From: Strix aluco
Taxonomy: Eukaryota > Chordata > Aves > Strigiformes > Strigidae
DNA: 64,000 bases
Direction of reading: 5' to 3'
Assembly: GCF_031877795.1 (NCBI RefSeq)
Contig: NC_133933.1
Location: forward strand, 71,056,503-71,120,502
Within the stretch, counting starts at the first letter, position 1; each line of letters begins with the position of its first letter. A program made the position numbers and the translations under genes. Under the pieces are notes generated by a model. That model was given only the letters and a program-made list of their open reading frames with translations, searched no databases and was not told where the DNA came from. Positions 34,731 to 47,600 of this stretch are shown one piece after another.

Positions 34731-37700
34731 AGAATGGGCCTCGTCCCTTCTAAAACCCGGTCAGCTTACAAATTAAAAGTAGCCTCAAATGTGCCACCTG
34801 CCTGAACGCTCTCCGTCGTTGCCCTGTATTCCCAAAGAAAAACACTGTCTTCAGCATTTATTTTCTGTCACTTGTTGTTGTTTAGAAAACAGTGAAAATT
34901 GAAGGCCCTTCTTGTTTTATGGGATTGCCCAGGGTGGACTTCCTTCACCTACCAGGAGGTCTGTCATGCCAAAGAACATTAAGCAGAATAGACCTACACA
35001 AGGCCTAACTAGACTGGGGAAGAGCGAGGGTGGAGGACTGCAATCAGTTGTATATTACACGATGATACTTTAAAAAATATGTGTGTGTGTGTATACAGTT
35101 TCAGGCAAAGTATAAAACAACACAGAACATAATTATACTAATCCTGAATATTTTGTCAGACCACAGAGTATCTCCCTAAGGTGACGCTGTCCTTAAGGCA
35201 AAAACTGACAGAGTGAATTTTGAGGTCTTAATAGTTTGGCATGTTATTATATATCTCTTAAAATTAACTCTCAAATCTCAATATACCTTTTGTTAATCTC
35301 AATAACGATCAATGTCCAAACTTTCTTTTGATTTTATATACACTCCTTTCCTCAGTTACAGTGACAACTTTGGCCCAAATCCCTAGAACAGAAATGCTAA
35401 TAAATACTAACAATATCTAGGAACAAATACCAGGATTAAATATCAATAGAAATAAATACATGGCAAAAATGCTCACCTACAAAGTCAGAATAACTAATAA
35501 AATAGTTGAGACAAGACCAAATGCAACCTTTTTGCTATTACAGATTTATACTGTATTGCAGTAATATCCCCATGACAAGGACAGAATTGCAGTGGGCACA
35601 GGATGGAGGTGGTCCTCTGACAGGACTTCCCAGTCCCAGTAAATACTTTAGAATATCTATTAAAATATTTAAGAATTCAGACGTGACATCTCTTCTCCCT
35701 TAAACAATGCCCATGCTCACACAATTTGGGTGTGACTTTGCTTACACTTTTACCATACTATCTTGAGAGTTTCTGTTTATTTGATCTGACTTTACTCACA
35801 AAAGTAAAATGGGGCTCACACCTAAGTGTTTGCAGGATTGGTGGCTAAGTGCAGTACATGATAGTTATTTTATGATGAGCCTTTCTCACGCCCCTTCAGC
35901 TCAAATGGCATTGCATATATACTGCAGTTTTCATCAACGAACATATGTTCATTAGAAACTAATTACAGAAAACAGTATTAACTTAATTGTAATAATTAGT
36001 GATAACATACATTTAAATTCTTCTAAAACACAGATGCAAAAAATAGTAAAGGATGAGAAAATTCCTACTTTCCACCAGTGAACTTTTAGTTGAGGAAATC
36101 TATGGGTTAGAAACAAAGAATAAACTGTAACTGAAGTCATTCCACACTTTTCTGAAAATTATTTCCCAATGTTATTGAAATGTTTTTATGCAGATAGTTG
36201 CCAAATAACTAGATTATTCTATTGTAGCATTAAATTAGCTGGGCTCTGCAGAAAACACTTAAAGAATGATACAATTTGGTACTATTTAAACTCTTTAGGA
36301 CACTCGACCTGTACTGATTATTTCTCCATATGACATTGAGGTTTTGGGGGAGGGTGTACCATACCCTGTTACAAAGATGCATTTCTAAGAATACAGATGA
36401 TGAGTTATCTGCAGTTATTTTATTTACGCTTGAAAGACTTTGTCTCTTTTCTGCTGAAAATCTTAAAGGGAAACACAGAACAGGTAAAACCCTGTTATAT
36501 TCTAATCCATCTAATCTACTGGCTGAAGCCATAGGAGTGTAGCTCCTTACAGAAAATGATGACACAGGTGGAGAAGCTCCTTGAAAGATATCTATTGGAA
36601 GTCAGAACTGAAACCAAGTATTTGAACCACAGCATAGCTGTTTCAAATGGATAGCTCTCTGATTGAAGTGAAAGGACCTGGGAAATTAATAAAGGTACCT
36701 TCTGTTCTTTGTCTCTTCTTCAATCCTTGCCTGAATCATGTGGCACCTCATGATGTATAATAAACCCATTATTTTGTCAATAAAAATTTATTGAGTAAAA
36801 ATAGATTAAACTTACTCAAATATGCTCTTTAAACATTAGTTCTGTTGCCATTTTATTTAACACTAGACCTCCATCTGTATTGTGAAGACAGAGAATTTTG
36901 AACACTCATTTTCTATATGGAAGTATGGTGTTTAATATGATTTTGGCAGTATGTTTAATGACAGATTTTGGAGTAGCTAAATTTGGTCTCTCTGAGTATT
37001 CTTGTAGCTTGTTGAATAGGTGTTTGTGCTGTAGCCAAATACTGATTATTCTCCCAAGAGCATGCGCATGAACATCCATATAAATGGCTTCCAAATCCCA
37101 AATCTTGAATACCATTTAAGGTGGGGAGAGGAAAGAAATGTACATTATCAATTCAGTTTGCATATTGGGTTTATACCATCATGTGATCTAATGGCTCCTC
37201 AGCAAATATCTAAACATAAACTGAGAAAAAGAGAATCAGTATTTACATTTTACTTACTTACTTGGCACTTCTGGGGTCTTGATGTCTGCAATACAGACTA
37301 AGATGCCTTAAAGATGGCCTTATTTCTCAAAAATTGCCTGCACATGAGATTTTATCACCCTTCTTCTAGGAACCTGTGCAGCTCATTGTGTGACCTTTCT
37401 CACCAGTGGCAGTCACCAGACTGCCATGTGATTATTCCTCAAGCCAAACAAGGAAGACAGAAAAGAGGGCTTGAGGACAATCACTGGCAAAAAACCATTG
37501 TATATGTTACTATGTAAAACTCTAAGCCAGGAAAGTAGAAGAGTAAAAGCTTTAAGAAATTGGGGACGAGTAGAGATGGTGTGTATGCCTGTCTAGCAAG
37601 AAAGAGAGACAAATTGCAGTCCATGGTGATTCCAGTTCCTCTCAATAGTGCTCTCTCTCTCTCCAGGGAACCTGATGTCCCTGCAGATATGAAGAAGTAA

Positions 37701-38754
37701 TGACTGACTCATTATCAACAGAATCGACTGGGTTTTGCCACTATTCCCAGAATAATTATCAAAGTTGATTCAGATGCCACAGTAAACTGGAGAACCAGTA
37801 ATACTTCCTAGCTTTCAAATCTGAGTGTGTGCCCTGGCCACATCCCAACTCCATACCAGAGTGACACTTGGGTACGCAACAGTCTTCTTCCCTGTGAGGG
37901 AAACTTGAGCGTGAGTACTTGAAAGAAACTGCAGTGTTTTCCAGCCAGGCTTCAGCCCCATACGCATCTGGTTGCACTCTAGGTGCAGCCTTGGAGAGCT
38001 TGTTTCTAGAGACTGGGAGTTTTGAGACATTGTAATACAGGTGTTTCAAAGATGTCATCAAAGTTGCAAGACTACAAAGGTTTTCAGAGGTGGTCTTCAT
38101 CCTGAAGAAATTCAAAGGCAGATACGGGAGTTACGGGATAGTCAGTGCAGAAGTGAATCCAGAGCAATATTGCCTATGAAAAGTTTTGGAAGTGTTAGAC
38201 CAGAATAATGAGATGTAAAAGCAGAAAAAGTAATTTGTAAGAGTGGTTCAAATGCAAATTAGGGCCTCGACTGGGAATATTAATGAGGACTCTTGAGCCA
38301 GGAGAAGACTGAAGTTAGAAGCTTGGACATGTGGGTTGGGCATTAGCGAAGGGCTTGGAGCACTGGAAAAATCTTGACTCAGTTGAAGGAGGCAAGAGAG
38401 GGCACCATTTCGAGTGGTAGGGTGGAAGCGTGCAAAGGTACAACAGAGATCATGCGATCTGGAGTGGATGATAGGCCACAAAAAATCAGTAAGAATAAAG
38501 GTCTTGTGGGAGTGGGAAGGGTGGGGAGTAGTAAAAGAGAGACTTACCACAGAGGAGGACAAGTGATGAGGAAAGGGACAAACAGAGTGGGAGGGACAGG
38601 AAGGAAGGGGGAAGAAGGGGGGGAACCTGCATCAGGCAAAGCTGGAACAGCAGGAGATTTGCAGTCATTAAAAATGGAGTTTACTCAGTGAGGTTTGAAG
38701 GGGTAGTAATGAGCAATGTCTTGATTATGAGTGGGGAAGAGGGCAACCATCACA
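34731..38754. other. Upstream intergenic stretch, AT-rich
   Basis: AT-rich sequence 5' of the L3MBTL3 promoter with no exon I can recognise. It includes a purine-rich (G/A) tract at about 38,510-38,630 just before the CR1. Open frames here are short and unsupported. Confidence 0.6.
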
Positions 38755-39655
38755 GGGATCATTTGCAGATGACACCAAGTTGGGTGGGAGTGTTGATCTG
38801 CTCGAGGGTAGGGAGGCTCTGCAGAGAGACCTGGACAGGCTGGAGCGATGGGCTAAGGCCAACTGTAGGAGTTTCAATAAGGCCAAATGCCGGGTGCTGC
38901 ACTTGGGCCACAACAACCCCCATCAGCGCTACAGGCTTGGGGAGGAGTGGCTGGAGAGCTGCCAGTCAGAGAGGGACCTGGGGCTGTTGATTGACAGCTG
39001 CCTGAACATGAGCCAGCAGTGTGCCCATGTGGCCAAGAAGGCCAATGGTATCCTGGCTTGTATCAGAAATAGCGTGGCCAGCAGGGACAGGGAAGTGATC
39101 TTGCCCCTGTACTCGGCACTGGTGAGGCCGCACCTCGATGACTGTGTTCAGTTTTGGGCCCCTCACTACAAAAAGGACATTGAATTACTCGACCGTGTCC
39201 AGAGAAGGCCAACGAAGCTGGTGAAGGGTCTGGAGCACAGGTCTTATGAGGAGCGGCTGAGGGAACTGGGGTTGTTTAGTCTGGAGAAGAGGAGGCTGAG
39301 GGGAGACCTCATCGCCCTCTACAACTACCTGAAAGGAGGTTGCAGAGAGCTGGGGATGAGTCTCTTTAACCAAGTAACAAGTGATAGGACAAGAGGTAAT
39401 GGACTCAAGTTACGCCAGGGAAGGTTTAGACTAGATATTAGGAAGCATTTCTTTACAGAACGGGTTGTTAGGCATTGGAATGGGCTGCCCAGGGAGGTGG
39501 TGGAGTCCCCATCCCTGGAGGTGTTCAAGAGTCGGATTGACATAGCGCTTAGGGATATGGTGTAGTTGGGATCTGTCAGTGCTAGGTTAACGGTTGGACT
39601 AGATGATCTTCAAGGTCCTTTCCAACCTAGATGATTCTCTGAAATTCTGTGATCT
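38755..39655 (+). mobile_element. CR1 LINE, 5'-truncated, with long open frame
   Basis: A CR1 copy of about 900 bp whose left end falls just at the RT catalytic motif (FADDTKLGG, in a frame reading into the body). Its 3' end reads GGACTAGATGATCTTCAAGG, then TCCTTTCCAACCTAGATGATTC and TCTGAAATTCTGTGATC. The tail differs from the copy at 8,850 (GATGATTC/ATTCTGTG type versus ATTCTATG type), so it is a different CR1 subfamily. The CR1 body has no stop for more than 250 codons, so it is younger or less decayed than the other copies here. Confidence 0.95.
38780..39565 (+). pseudogene. CR1 reverse-transcriptase C-terminal fragment, open
   Basis: A 261-codon frame is uninterrupted to the normal CR1 C-terminus. 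It includes [72 protein letters not shown] and [20 protein letters not shown]. It lacks the endonuclease and most of the polymerase domain, so it cannot mobilise itself. The ATG at its start is incidental. Confidence 0.9.
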
Positions 39656-42600
39656 TTTTGACATAGAGCTCTATTCCTGCATACTCTTTTCTAAGGTGTG
39701 TGGGCACACTCTGCATATAAAGGCCATTATCATTTCCCTTAACAAAAGGCTCCAGCTCCAACCGTGCATAAGATTGCAACAGCCTTGCAGCAGACCATTA
39801 CATTGGGAAGCCTGTTCAAGCTGGATTCTCCAGACCTGTCATCCAAAAGCTAGTAGTCACTCTGAGAGCTAAGGCTGTATTTTTAAATATGCGCAAAGAA
39901 GGAAAGTCGATGAGGCAGCACAGGAACAAACATCACTCTTGGGAACAGAAGCTGAATGAGAAAGGGTTGCAGCCTGTACTCCTTATGTGGAAAACATTGA
40001 AATAGGTAACAAATGAAAGGGTTATTTTAATAATTGTTGAGAGAACTTCTAGATCTATAAGTGTTGCTGAAAAATATCTGGAAGTGAATAAATAGCTCAT
40101 CCTGTGGGTCTGGTTGGACGGCAAAGCCCGACAGCGTGGGGAAAGGAGGAGGAAGTCCTATCCAAGGTCTTCAAGACACAATGGCAGGGTGAGAACTTGT
40201 TCTAACTTGCTCTCCCTGGAGAGCAATAGAACAGTTTTTAGAGCAACATGTGTCAGACTTAGTGACTCACAACCACATGTGGACATTCCTAGTAAAATAT
40301 AAATTGGTCCAGCAGTAGATGAAGAGGAAAGAATCTGAAATATTGCTTGTACTAGACATAAGATCAAATGACTCAAAGTATGCATGCAGACTCTTCTCTA
40401 TTTTTTGCCCTTTTTATCTGTTAGTGTGTTCCAACAAGTAAATAAACCCCTTTGTTTTAAAAAGGTATTGATGATGTAAGACAAATTGCATATAACACGC
40501 AATACATGCTTGACGTATGTGGGATAGTGCACAGGTTTACTCTGAGCAAACATATTTCTCCTTGAAGTGGCTAATGCAAAAGCCTGACACCAATAGTTAA
40601 AGGCAGTAGAAGGAAAACAGAAATGCAGCTAGGCTGTAGCAAACATTGAACAAAGCTTTTTTGGACATTGATAAGAGGTTTTCCTTACCTGAGGATTCAG
40701 AATGAGGATTGCAGCAGAACAGGTATCTGCTAGGCCTACCAAATGTGACTCAGTTGAAGAAATAGACAAAGTATCTCCTGTTCGCTGTTAGGCCCAACAT
40801 CCCTTGTAGAACAACAAGAAGTACATCTTTGTAACATTTTTTCAGTGACATCGTGTCACGTGGACACGCAGCAATAGCATTCCCCTCTTTGACAAGCAAC
40901 AGAGAATATTAATGGAGCCTGTTTGTGAGACCAACAACGAATGGATTATTCAGAATCTGAGAAATTTATATTCCATTGTCACCGATCCTGAGTCATCAGG
41001 CTTTGTGGAGTCAACTCTTATAGTTCCTGGGCTGAAATAGTGGGTGTTGTGGCTACATACCTGTTACCATGGATTGATATATGTAAATGTAAATAGTGAC
41101 TTCAGTAAGTAGAAGGGAGTTTTCATTCTGGACTTTTAAGCTACGTGCTAACCCCTCATTCTAGGAAATCAATCTGTCAAAATCTCATTTATTATCTACA
41201 AATTAATGATGAGTGTGAACTAATATTCTTAGAAAAATAATTACGCACTATAGTGAGAGGTGGGAGTACCTGCTTGCTATAGATTTTAAGGTTCAACAAG
41301 CACATTTTAATGGAGAAATTGGTCTCCTGGCTCCCACAACAAATCAGGCAGGATATTCTTTTTGCTTTGAGTACAGAACTGTGTATGTTAGTAGTCTGTG
41401 CAGGCTGATGCCTGTTTGTGGAAGAATCTACTCATGTTGGTTTACATTTACAGTCTCCCACAACATGATTTGATTTCAGTATCCAGTGATAACAGAACTG
41501 ATGCATGCTTTTAAGCGTTCAAGAGGAACTGAACTTCAGAAAAGATACTTCTGCTGAAAATAGTTCATTTTCACATGTTCCAAAGCAAGCTTCACACAAC
41601 GCTTTACTTCGAGTCCTCCTAGCTTCTTACCCCCCAGGGAATTCTTTGCAAACTGAAAATACTCTGTGGCTTAAATTTTAGAAAGAAGATGATGTGGCAT
41701 GGGAACATGAACCGTATAATCATTATAATCATTATAGTACTTTACTGGAAAGATATCTACCCTATTTTACCTAACCTCCAAATATTTAAACTGAAAAAAT
41801 TAAGTTAAAACCGAAGGTCTTTTAGATTTGCAGTACACAAATACTGCATTCAGGGGTGTTGGCAAGTCCCCAGGGAACATTTAAAACTTGTAAGCATCCA
41901 AGAAAGCACAGAAGAACTTTGAGATCATTGGCTAAAAACTGATGATGGAATTTTCTGGCTCCAAAGAGAAAGTGTCTTCCCTTCTCACCACTCAGATGGG
42001 CAAGCATGGATTTAACTAGTAATTTCATAAATATTTGATCATCCTGAAAGCACCATGCATATTCTTCACTTTACTCACAGAAGTAATCACAGTGATGATG
42101 ATGTGCAAGGGTGCGTTAGTGCACAAACTTCACCTAGGGGCTATTCTTACTGGCTAACTTCTGGCATCTCTCTTACATGCTGAGTTTGGAGCTAAGACTT
42201 TCTATAAAGTCAATGGAGTGAAGAATGTTCCTTAGAGTGGGATTCAAACATATACATTAATAGTTTATTGCTTTTAATTAACTACACAGTGAATTCAGAT
42301 ACATGCCTAACATTATAAACTATGTGAATATCTGTCCAGAAACTTTTGTCAAAAACTGTCTCCTACATGGTGATGATGGTGATCTCTTTCCATTCATAAT
42401 ATTTCTGACTTCATCTGTCTTGGATGAGATAGCTCTGAGCATCAGTCCAATGAAAAAGAGATATTACCTAAATATATCTACATGAGCAAGAAGAGTATAT
42501 ACTCTCTCTCTATATATATATCTATACATTTATATTAAAATACTTAATCTTTTGGCAAGTAACAGGGTTGCTTTTCTCTATGGAATGTAAGCCAAGTTTC

Positions 42601-43649
42601 AGCTGGGAACAAATAATTGAGTTATATAAGCACATATAAAAATAGACTGACCCACATCTACAACAACAGGATCACATTATAATAAAATGGTATTTGTTGT
42701 ATAATTTCCTGAAGGCAGAAAGCACCTATATAAATAGACTTATATAAAGAAAATCATGTAATATTTGGTCTATATTAGGCATCCATGGAGCTCTACAATA
42801 TGACGGTTTACATGCATGTGAGCCAAAACATGAACAGTGTGTCTTCCTAGTGCAATGCCATTCTGTAGGGAAGATGGATATCCAGTTCTGAGTATCATGA
42901 TCTGCATTTGTATCAGATGATTCATGTCAGATGACATGGTCTGAGAAGAAGAAGCTGCATACAAAAAAAATTAAGTAAAATTAAGATTTTTTTAATTTCT
43001 GGAATAGGCCACAGTACTGTACAGTTCTGTTTACGTTACTACAACTGATCAGAATAGCACTCTAGTGAGCGCAGTTCTGCACACATAAGGGAATCTGCAG
43101 CTGCAGATTTGAATAGGATAGGAAACATTATATAAACTTACTGCACATACTGCTTCTCCTGCTGTAATAGCTAATATGTCAAGACATGCTTATAGAAACA
43201 GACACATGCATATGTGTATCACAGACAAGGTAGGTGCTCAGCTGGTATTCAAACCAATGTGTATTTACAACTACGCTCACAACCCCTCTCTTGCACAACT
43301 TGCAAATTCACAAGCTGCCACAGTATATTTCAAATAATTTAAGTTGTATTTCTCTTCAAAGCTAAAAGCTGGAAATATAACATAGTAATTGTGAATATTT
43401 AATACATCACAATACTCACAGATTAGTTTTACCAAGCCATGTCTGTTCCTAAACCAACAGACTATGTGCAGTAAGAACACGCTGCTTTAATTATAGCTAC
43501 CATTATTGGTGCTCAAACTTGACTTATGAATCCTTAAAGCTTAGTTAACTCAGAATTAGTTTTCCTCACAGAAAGAGCATGACACTCCAAAGTAATGAAT
43601 ATTTCCATGCCAATTTCTATTTTAAATTCTTAATTTTATTGTCTATAAC

Positions 43650-43668
43650 TTTTTTTTTTTTTTTTTTT
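43650..43668 (+). repeat. Poly-T homopolymer, 19 bp
   Basis: A run of 19 T in intergenic sequence; as poly-A on the minus strand it could be a retroposon tail, but no body was recognised on its right-hand side. Confidence 0.9.
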
Positions 43669-44678
43669 AACGTGGCAGGAATTCTTTCATAACGGAGATT
43701 GGTTTTCTCCCTAGTATTCTAACAGGTGAAAAATAAATGTTGGTAGAAGCTAAGCATGGAAAATTCCAGCCTAAAATACTTCTTCAGGTAATGAATGACT
43801 GAAAATAGGGCATTAGAATGAAACCCATTTCTAACCTTGTTGCATTTGCCTTCTTCTATCTCTAATGTAGAGTTTATAATATATAGGGGGGTGTTCCTGC
43901 AGCATAGTTCCAGTCGCTTAACCAATGAATATGTCTAATTGATCAAGTACAGCATAGAAAGGACAAAACCTGTTTTGTTTTTGGTTTTGATTTTTTTACA
44001 CTGGTTAGCTTCCTTGCCTTAACACAGATGTAAAAGCAGCCACCTGAGGCAAGCTTAGGCTCAAGCTGCTGCCTGAGCTGAGCTGAAAGATAGCTCCGTT
44101 TCAGCGCACATTGACTCAAACTATTTCAGCTGACTCTGTCAAGAAGAGCAAAAACTAAGCATTCTCAATGATCTAGAGCCCAGTTCTCTGAAAACTAATC
44201 AAGACTACAAAGTCATCTTGCACTGGTTATTGAAGAACGATCAAAATAATTTTTTCTTGCTTATATTCCAATGTGGACTAAATGAAAAAAGAAATCTACA
44301 GGAGAAATTTGCAGTAGATCAAGATCAGTAGAATATGCAGTAGATCAAATCTGCATAATAACTGATGATTTCTCCAGCTAACATGTATGATCAGATAGTC
44401 CCTATATCCCAGGAAATCATGTCAATATTTCAGGTGCTTAGTGGGTCGGATAGCAACGATGATGTTTTGAAGTAAGGTCAACACTACAAACAAGAGGGGA
44501 CCTATCTCTCAAACAATGTAACTGCCTTATTCTCTGTGTATCTGTGTGAGATTGCAACAGTGTTGTCATTATATGTGTTTCTGAAATGAGTCAAAATAAA
44601 AAGTGAGAAGATAAAATGTACTTCTAAACCTGCTCAGTGACTGGTCAGCCAAAAGCGCACAGAAATCAGTAGAACATT

Positions 44679-44698
44679 AATTCCCATTATTGGGAATT
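44679..44698. repeat. Inverted repeat, 8-bp arms with TTAT loop
   Basis: AATTCCCA-TTAT-TGGGAATT is a perfect short palindrome. It may be chance, or a dimeric-factor binding site. Confidence 0.85.
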
Positions 44699-47600
44699 AT
44701 TCTATTAATTCTCAAAAACCTTTAGACCATTTTGAAAACTTTGCCCATGTCTAAAAACAGTCTAATATTTCTGGAGCCAAAACCTCGTGTGTTTATTGTA
44801 TCTTGTGTTTATACATTGGAACTTCAGGATGTGAAAATACCTCTAACATTATGAACATTAAGAAAAAAAAATCATTGTGTTTTACATGTGCTTGGCATCA
44901 GGGAAGACTGATCTATGTGACCAAAAGTAAGGTGTGTAAATTAAACCAACTAAACAAAGTGAGAGTAGTAGTTATATCAAACTGTTGAGTGTGGCACTCT
45001 CTACGGACTGCAGTGAGCAGTACAGATTCATCTGATCTTACATACATTTTTCCTATCAGACGCAATGGCTTTGTGAAGTCTTAACTTACAACTTTCTAAA
45101 AGAAAACATTTCAAAAACTGATCTGTAAGCAAAGTAAGAATTCTATTAACAGATTCAGCTTACCAGGGTATACTGTTCACTGCACTGTTTTAAAGTGTAC
45201 CTAATTAATCCCTTATTTGGAAATTGGAAATTTTGTTTTAAAGAATAGTTTTCAAATTGCAGAAGAGAGGAAATAAATTGCTCAAACCTTAATCAAAGTC
45301 TCAACTAGGTGTTTGCAAAGGTTTTTTTGGTAAGGATGGCCATTTAACAGCAGGGGTATTAAGTTGCAGATCACATAGCAAAAATTTAATTTCCTTGGCC
45401 ATATCTGTTCTCAATTTCCAAATGTTCTGGGGCTCCATGTCAACTCAAATGTTCCTTTGCTTGTCATCCCTAAAAGCACACCTGGTGTGATACAGTGTTA
45501 TGCCAGCCCAGGGAACTGAACTTGCAGTGACTTTGCACAACCGTGCAGCATGTGAGAGCAGCTGAGGTTCACCCGGGTCTGGAATGCACAGCTGGGAGAT
45601 TTCCCCAGCTCCAACAATAGCTCCCGTCCCCACTCATCCACCCCAGTCACTCCAATCCCAACATAATCAAAGAGATCCGGTAGACTTAGATGGCAAATTT
45701 AAGATGTCTCTGTTGTCCACATAATAAAAGCCTCTGCAGGCCACAAATAGCTCATTAGGGATGGGGAAATAAGTAACTTCTTTAAAGATTTCCCTTTTTG
45801 ACTTCTGAACCTAGCTTTTGACTCCAGTTCATCTGCTAAGTAATTATTCCCATCAATCATAGTCACAAAGAAGAAAGTAGTTTTTGATAAACCAGTTGAC
45901 AAAAATCACTGCTTCCTGACAAAACTGAACATCTCCTGTGCCCCTCTGGCAATCCAAACTCATGCTGCATTCACTGGGAGGACATAAATCATTTGGTCTT
46001 TTATCAGCAAGAAAAAAGAGTAGTCTTAATGTCCACAGACCCAAGGTACAGGAAGTCTTGGTGCTCGGACTCAACAGCGAGCTCTTCCTGGTGAGTGTCC
46101 AGCCAGGTCTCCACAGTTGCCATACGAAAAGGTGTCAAAGGAATCACGGAGGACATTTTGCAATAACATCTACTGGATGTGGAAGTCATTAGCTTCTTTG
46201 AAATTTTGGATTATATTGTTCAGGTATCTTGAGTTAAAAAATAAAAATCCTACTGAATCTTGCCAAGTAGCTTAAAAATTGGCAGTCCTGATCTTCAAGG
46301 TGAGAAAACATTTCACTTTTTCAATAAGATAATTTTTCATTCCTGTGTGTAGAAGCTGAACTGAACTGAAAAAAAACCCCTTGAGTTTGACCTATCTGGA
46401 ATTGAGTAACTACTAAGGAACCTGGAGCTAGGTGAGTGAGGGACAGTCTGAATTAAAACAGATAGCAGTACAACCTTATAATTATTATACGTATAAGTAT
46501 TATGTGTATAAGAACATATAACATAGTTTTCCTATATACCATATACACCATAGTTTTTCAGACTGTTGGAAAGGTGGGCCTTGGGCTTAAGTAATTCTGT
46601 GAAGCTGGTAATATGTATTTGGAAGAAAATTTTTTATGCATACATTTTTCTTTGAATATTCTTCATCTTTATTAACACAAAGCTTGAAGTTGCTTCAAGG
46701 TTTGTCACCTTGGAAGTTACTCCACTGGAGACAATTAATACAGTGTTTGTAACTGTATATATTATGATTGGATCTGATAGCACAATCTGTAGTGAAGATG
46801 TCCCAACATTTCTCACTTCAAGACACCTCTTTTAGTTACTTATAATTTTGCCAAATGAGTTTTGGACTGAAAAATTTCTTACCAGATGCTTTTCATTAGC
46901 CTGATGATTTTCTTGTTCGTTTCTCAATTTACGGATAAAATATTGTAAGCCTTTATGAGAACAGGGATAGACAAAAAGTGTGTTATGTTGCCCATGATGA
47001 AAATGTTGTGGGTTTTCACCTTAAAAGTTTTAGGCCATACAGTTGTTGAAGTAAAAAGATTAAATTTGACAGGAATGGAGGTGCTTTATGCTAGGAAAAT
47101 ATTCCTACTGTTCTGAAAATCTATCCACATTTGAAAAATGCCATTTTGCAAGTGTTCAGGAAAGACTTGCTAGAGATTTAGCTGAAAGCTCTGAAGAGTC
47201 CATCTGCTGTGGACCTACTCAGGGCTGCACAGACATAATTCTTCCTGTGATTACAGCCAAGCACCACAAAATGTGTGCCTCGCAGGGACCTTTCTGTTGA
47301 CAGAGTGCAGAGGGTAAAATGAATTAATTTAAATGCAGTGTAGACAAAAGTGGAATTTAGGAGTTAGAGTGGTTATATACATGGAGAAAGAAATGGAAGG
47401 AGTATGGTGAGCGGGAGCATGGGACCATGAATTGCCATGTGTATATGCAGCAGACAGGGACTGGGAGTTTGTGTGGAAGATGAGGTTTAGAGGATGACAA
47501 ACAACCAGGGTGGACAAAGGAAGAGATTTGAAGTTAGCTGAGCAAAGGAACCAGGACAAATATGTAAAGAGAATTAGATGAGGATTTCAGGGAATGGGGT

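Noticed and set aside
41718-41740. A short AATCATTAT direct repeat
   Set aside because: Too short and simple to be more than AT-rich chance.
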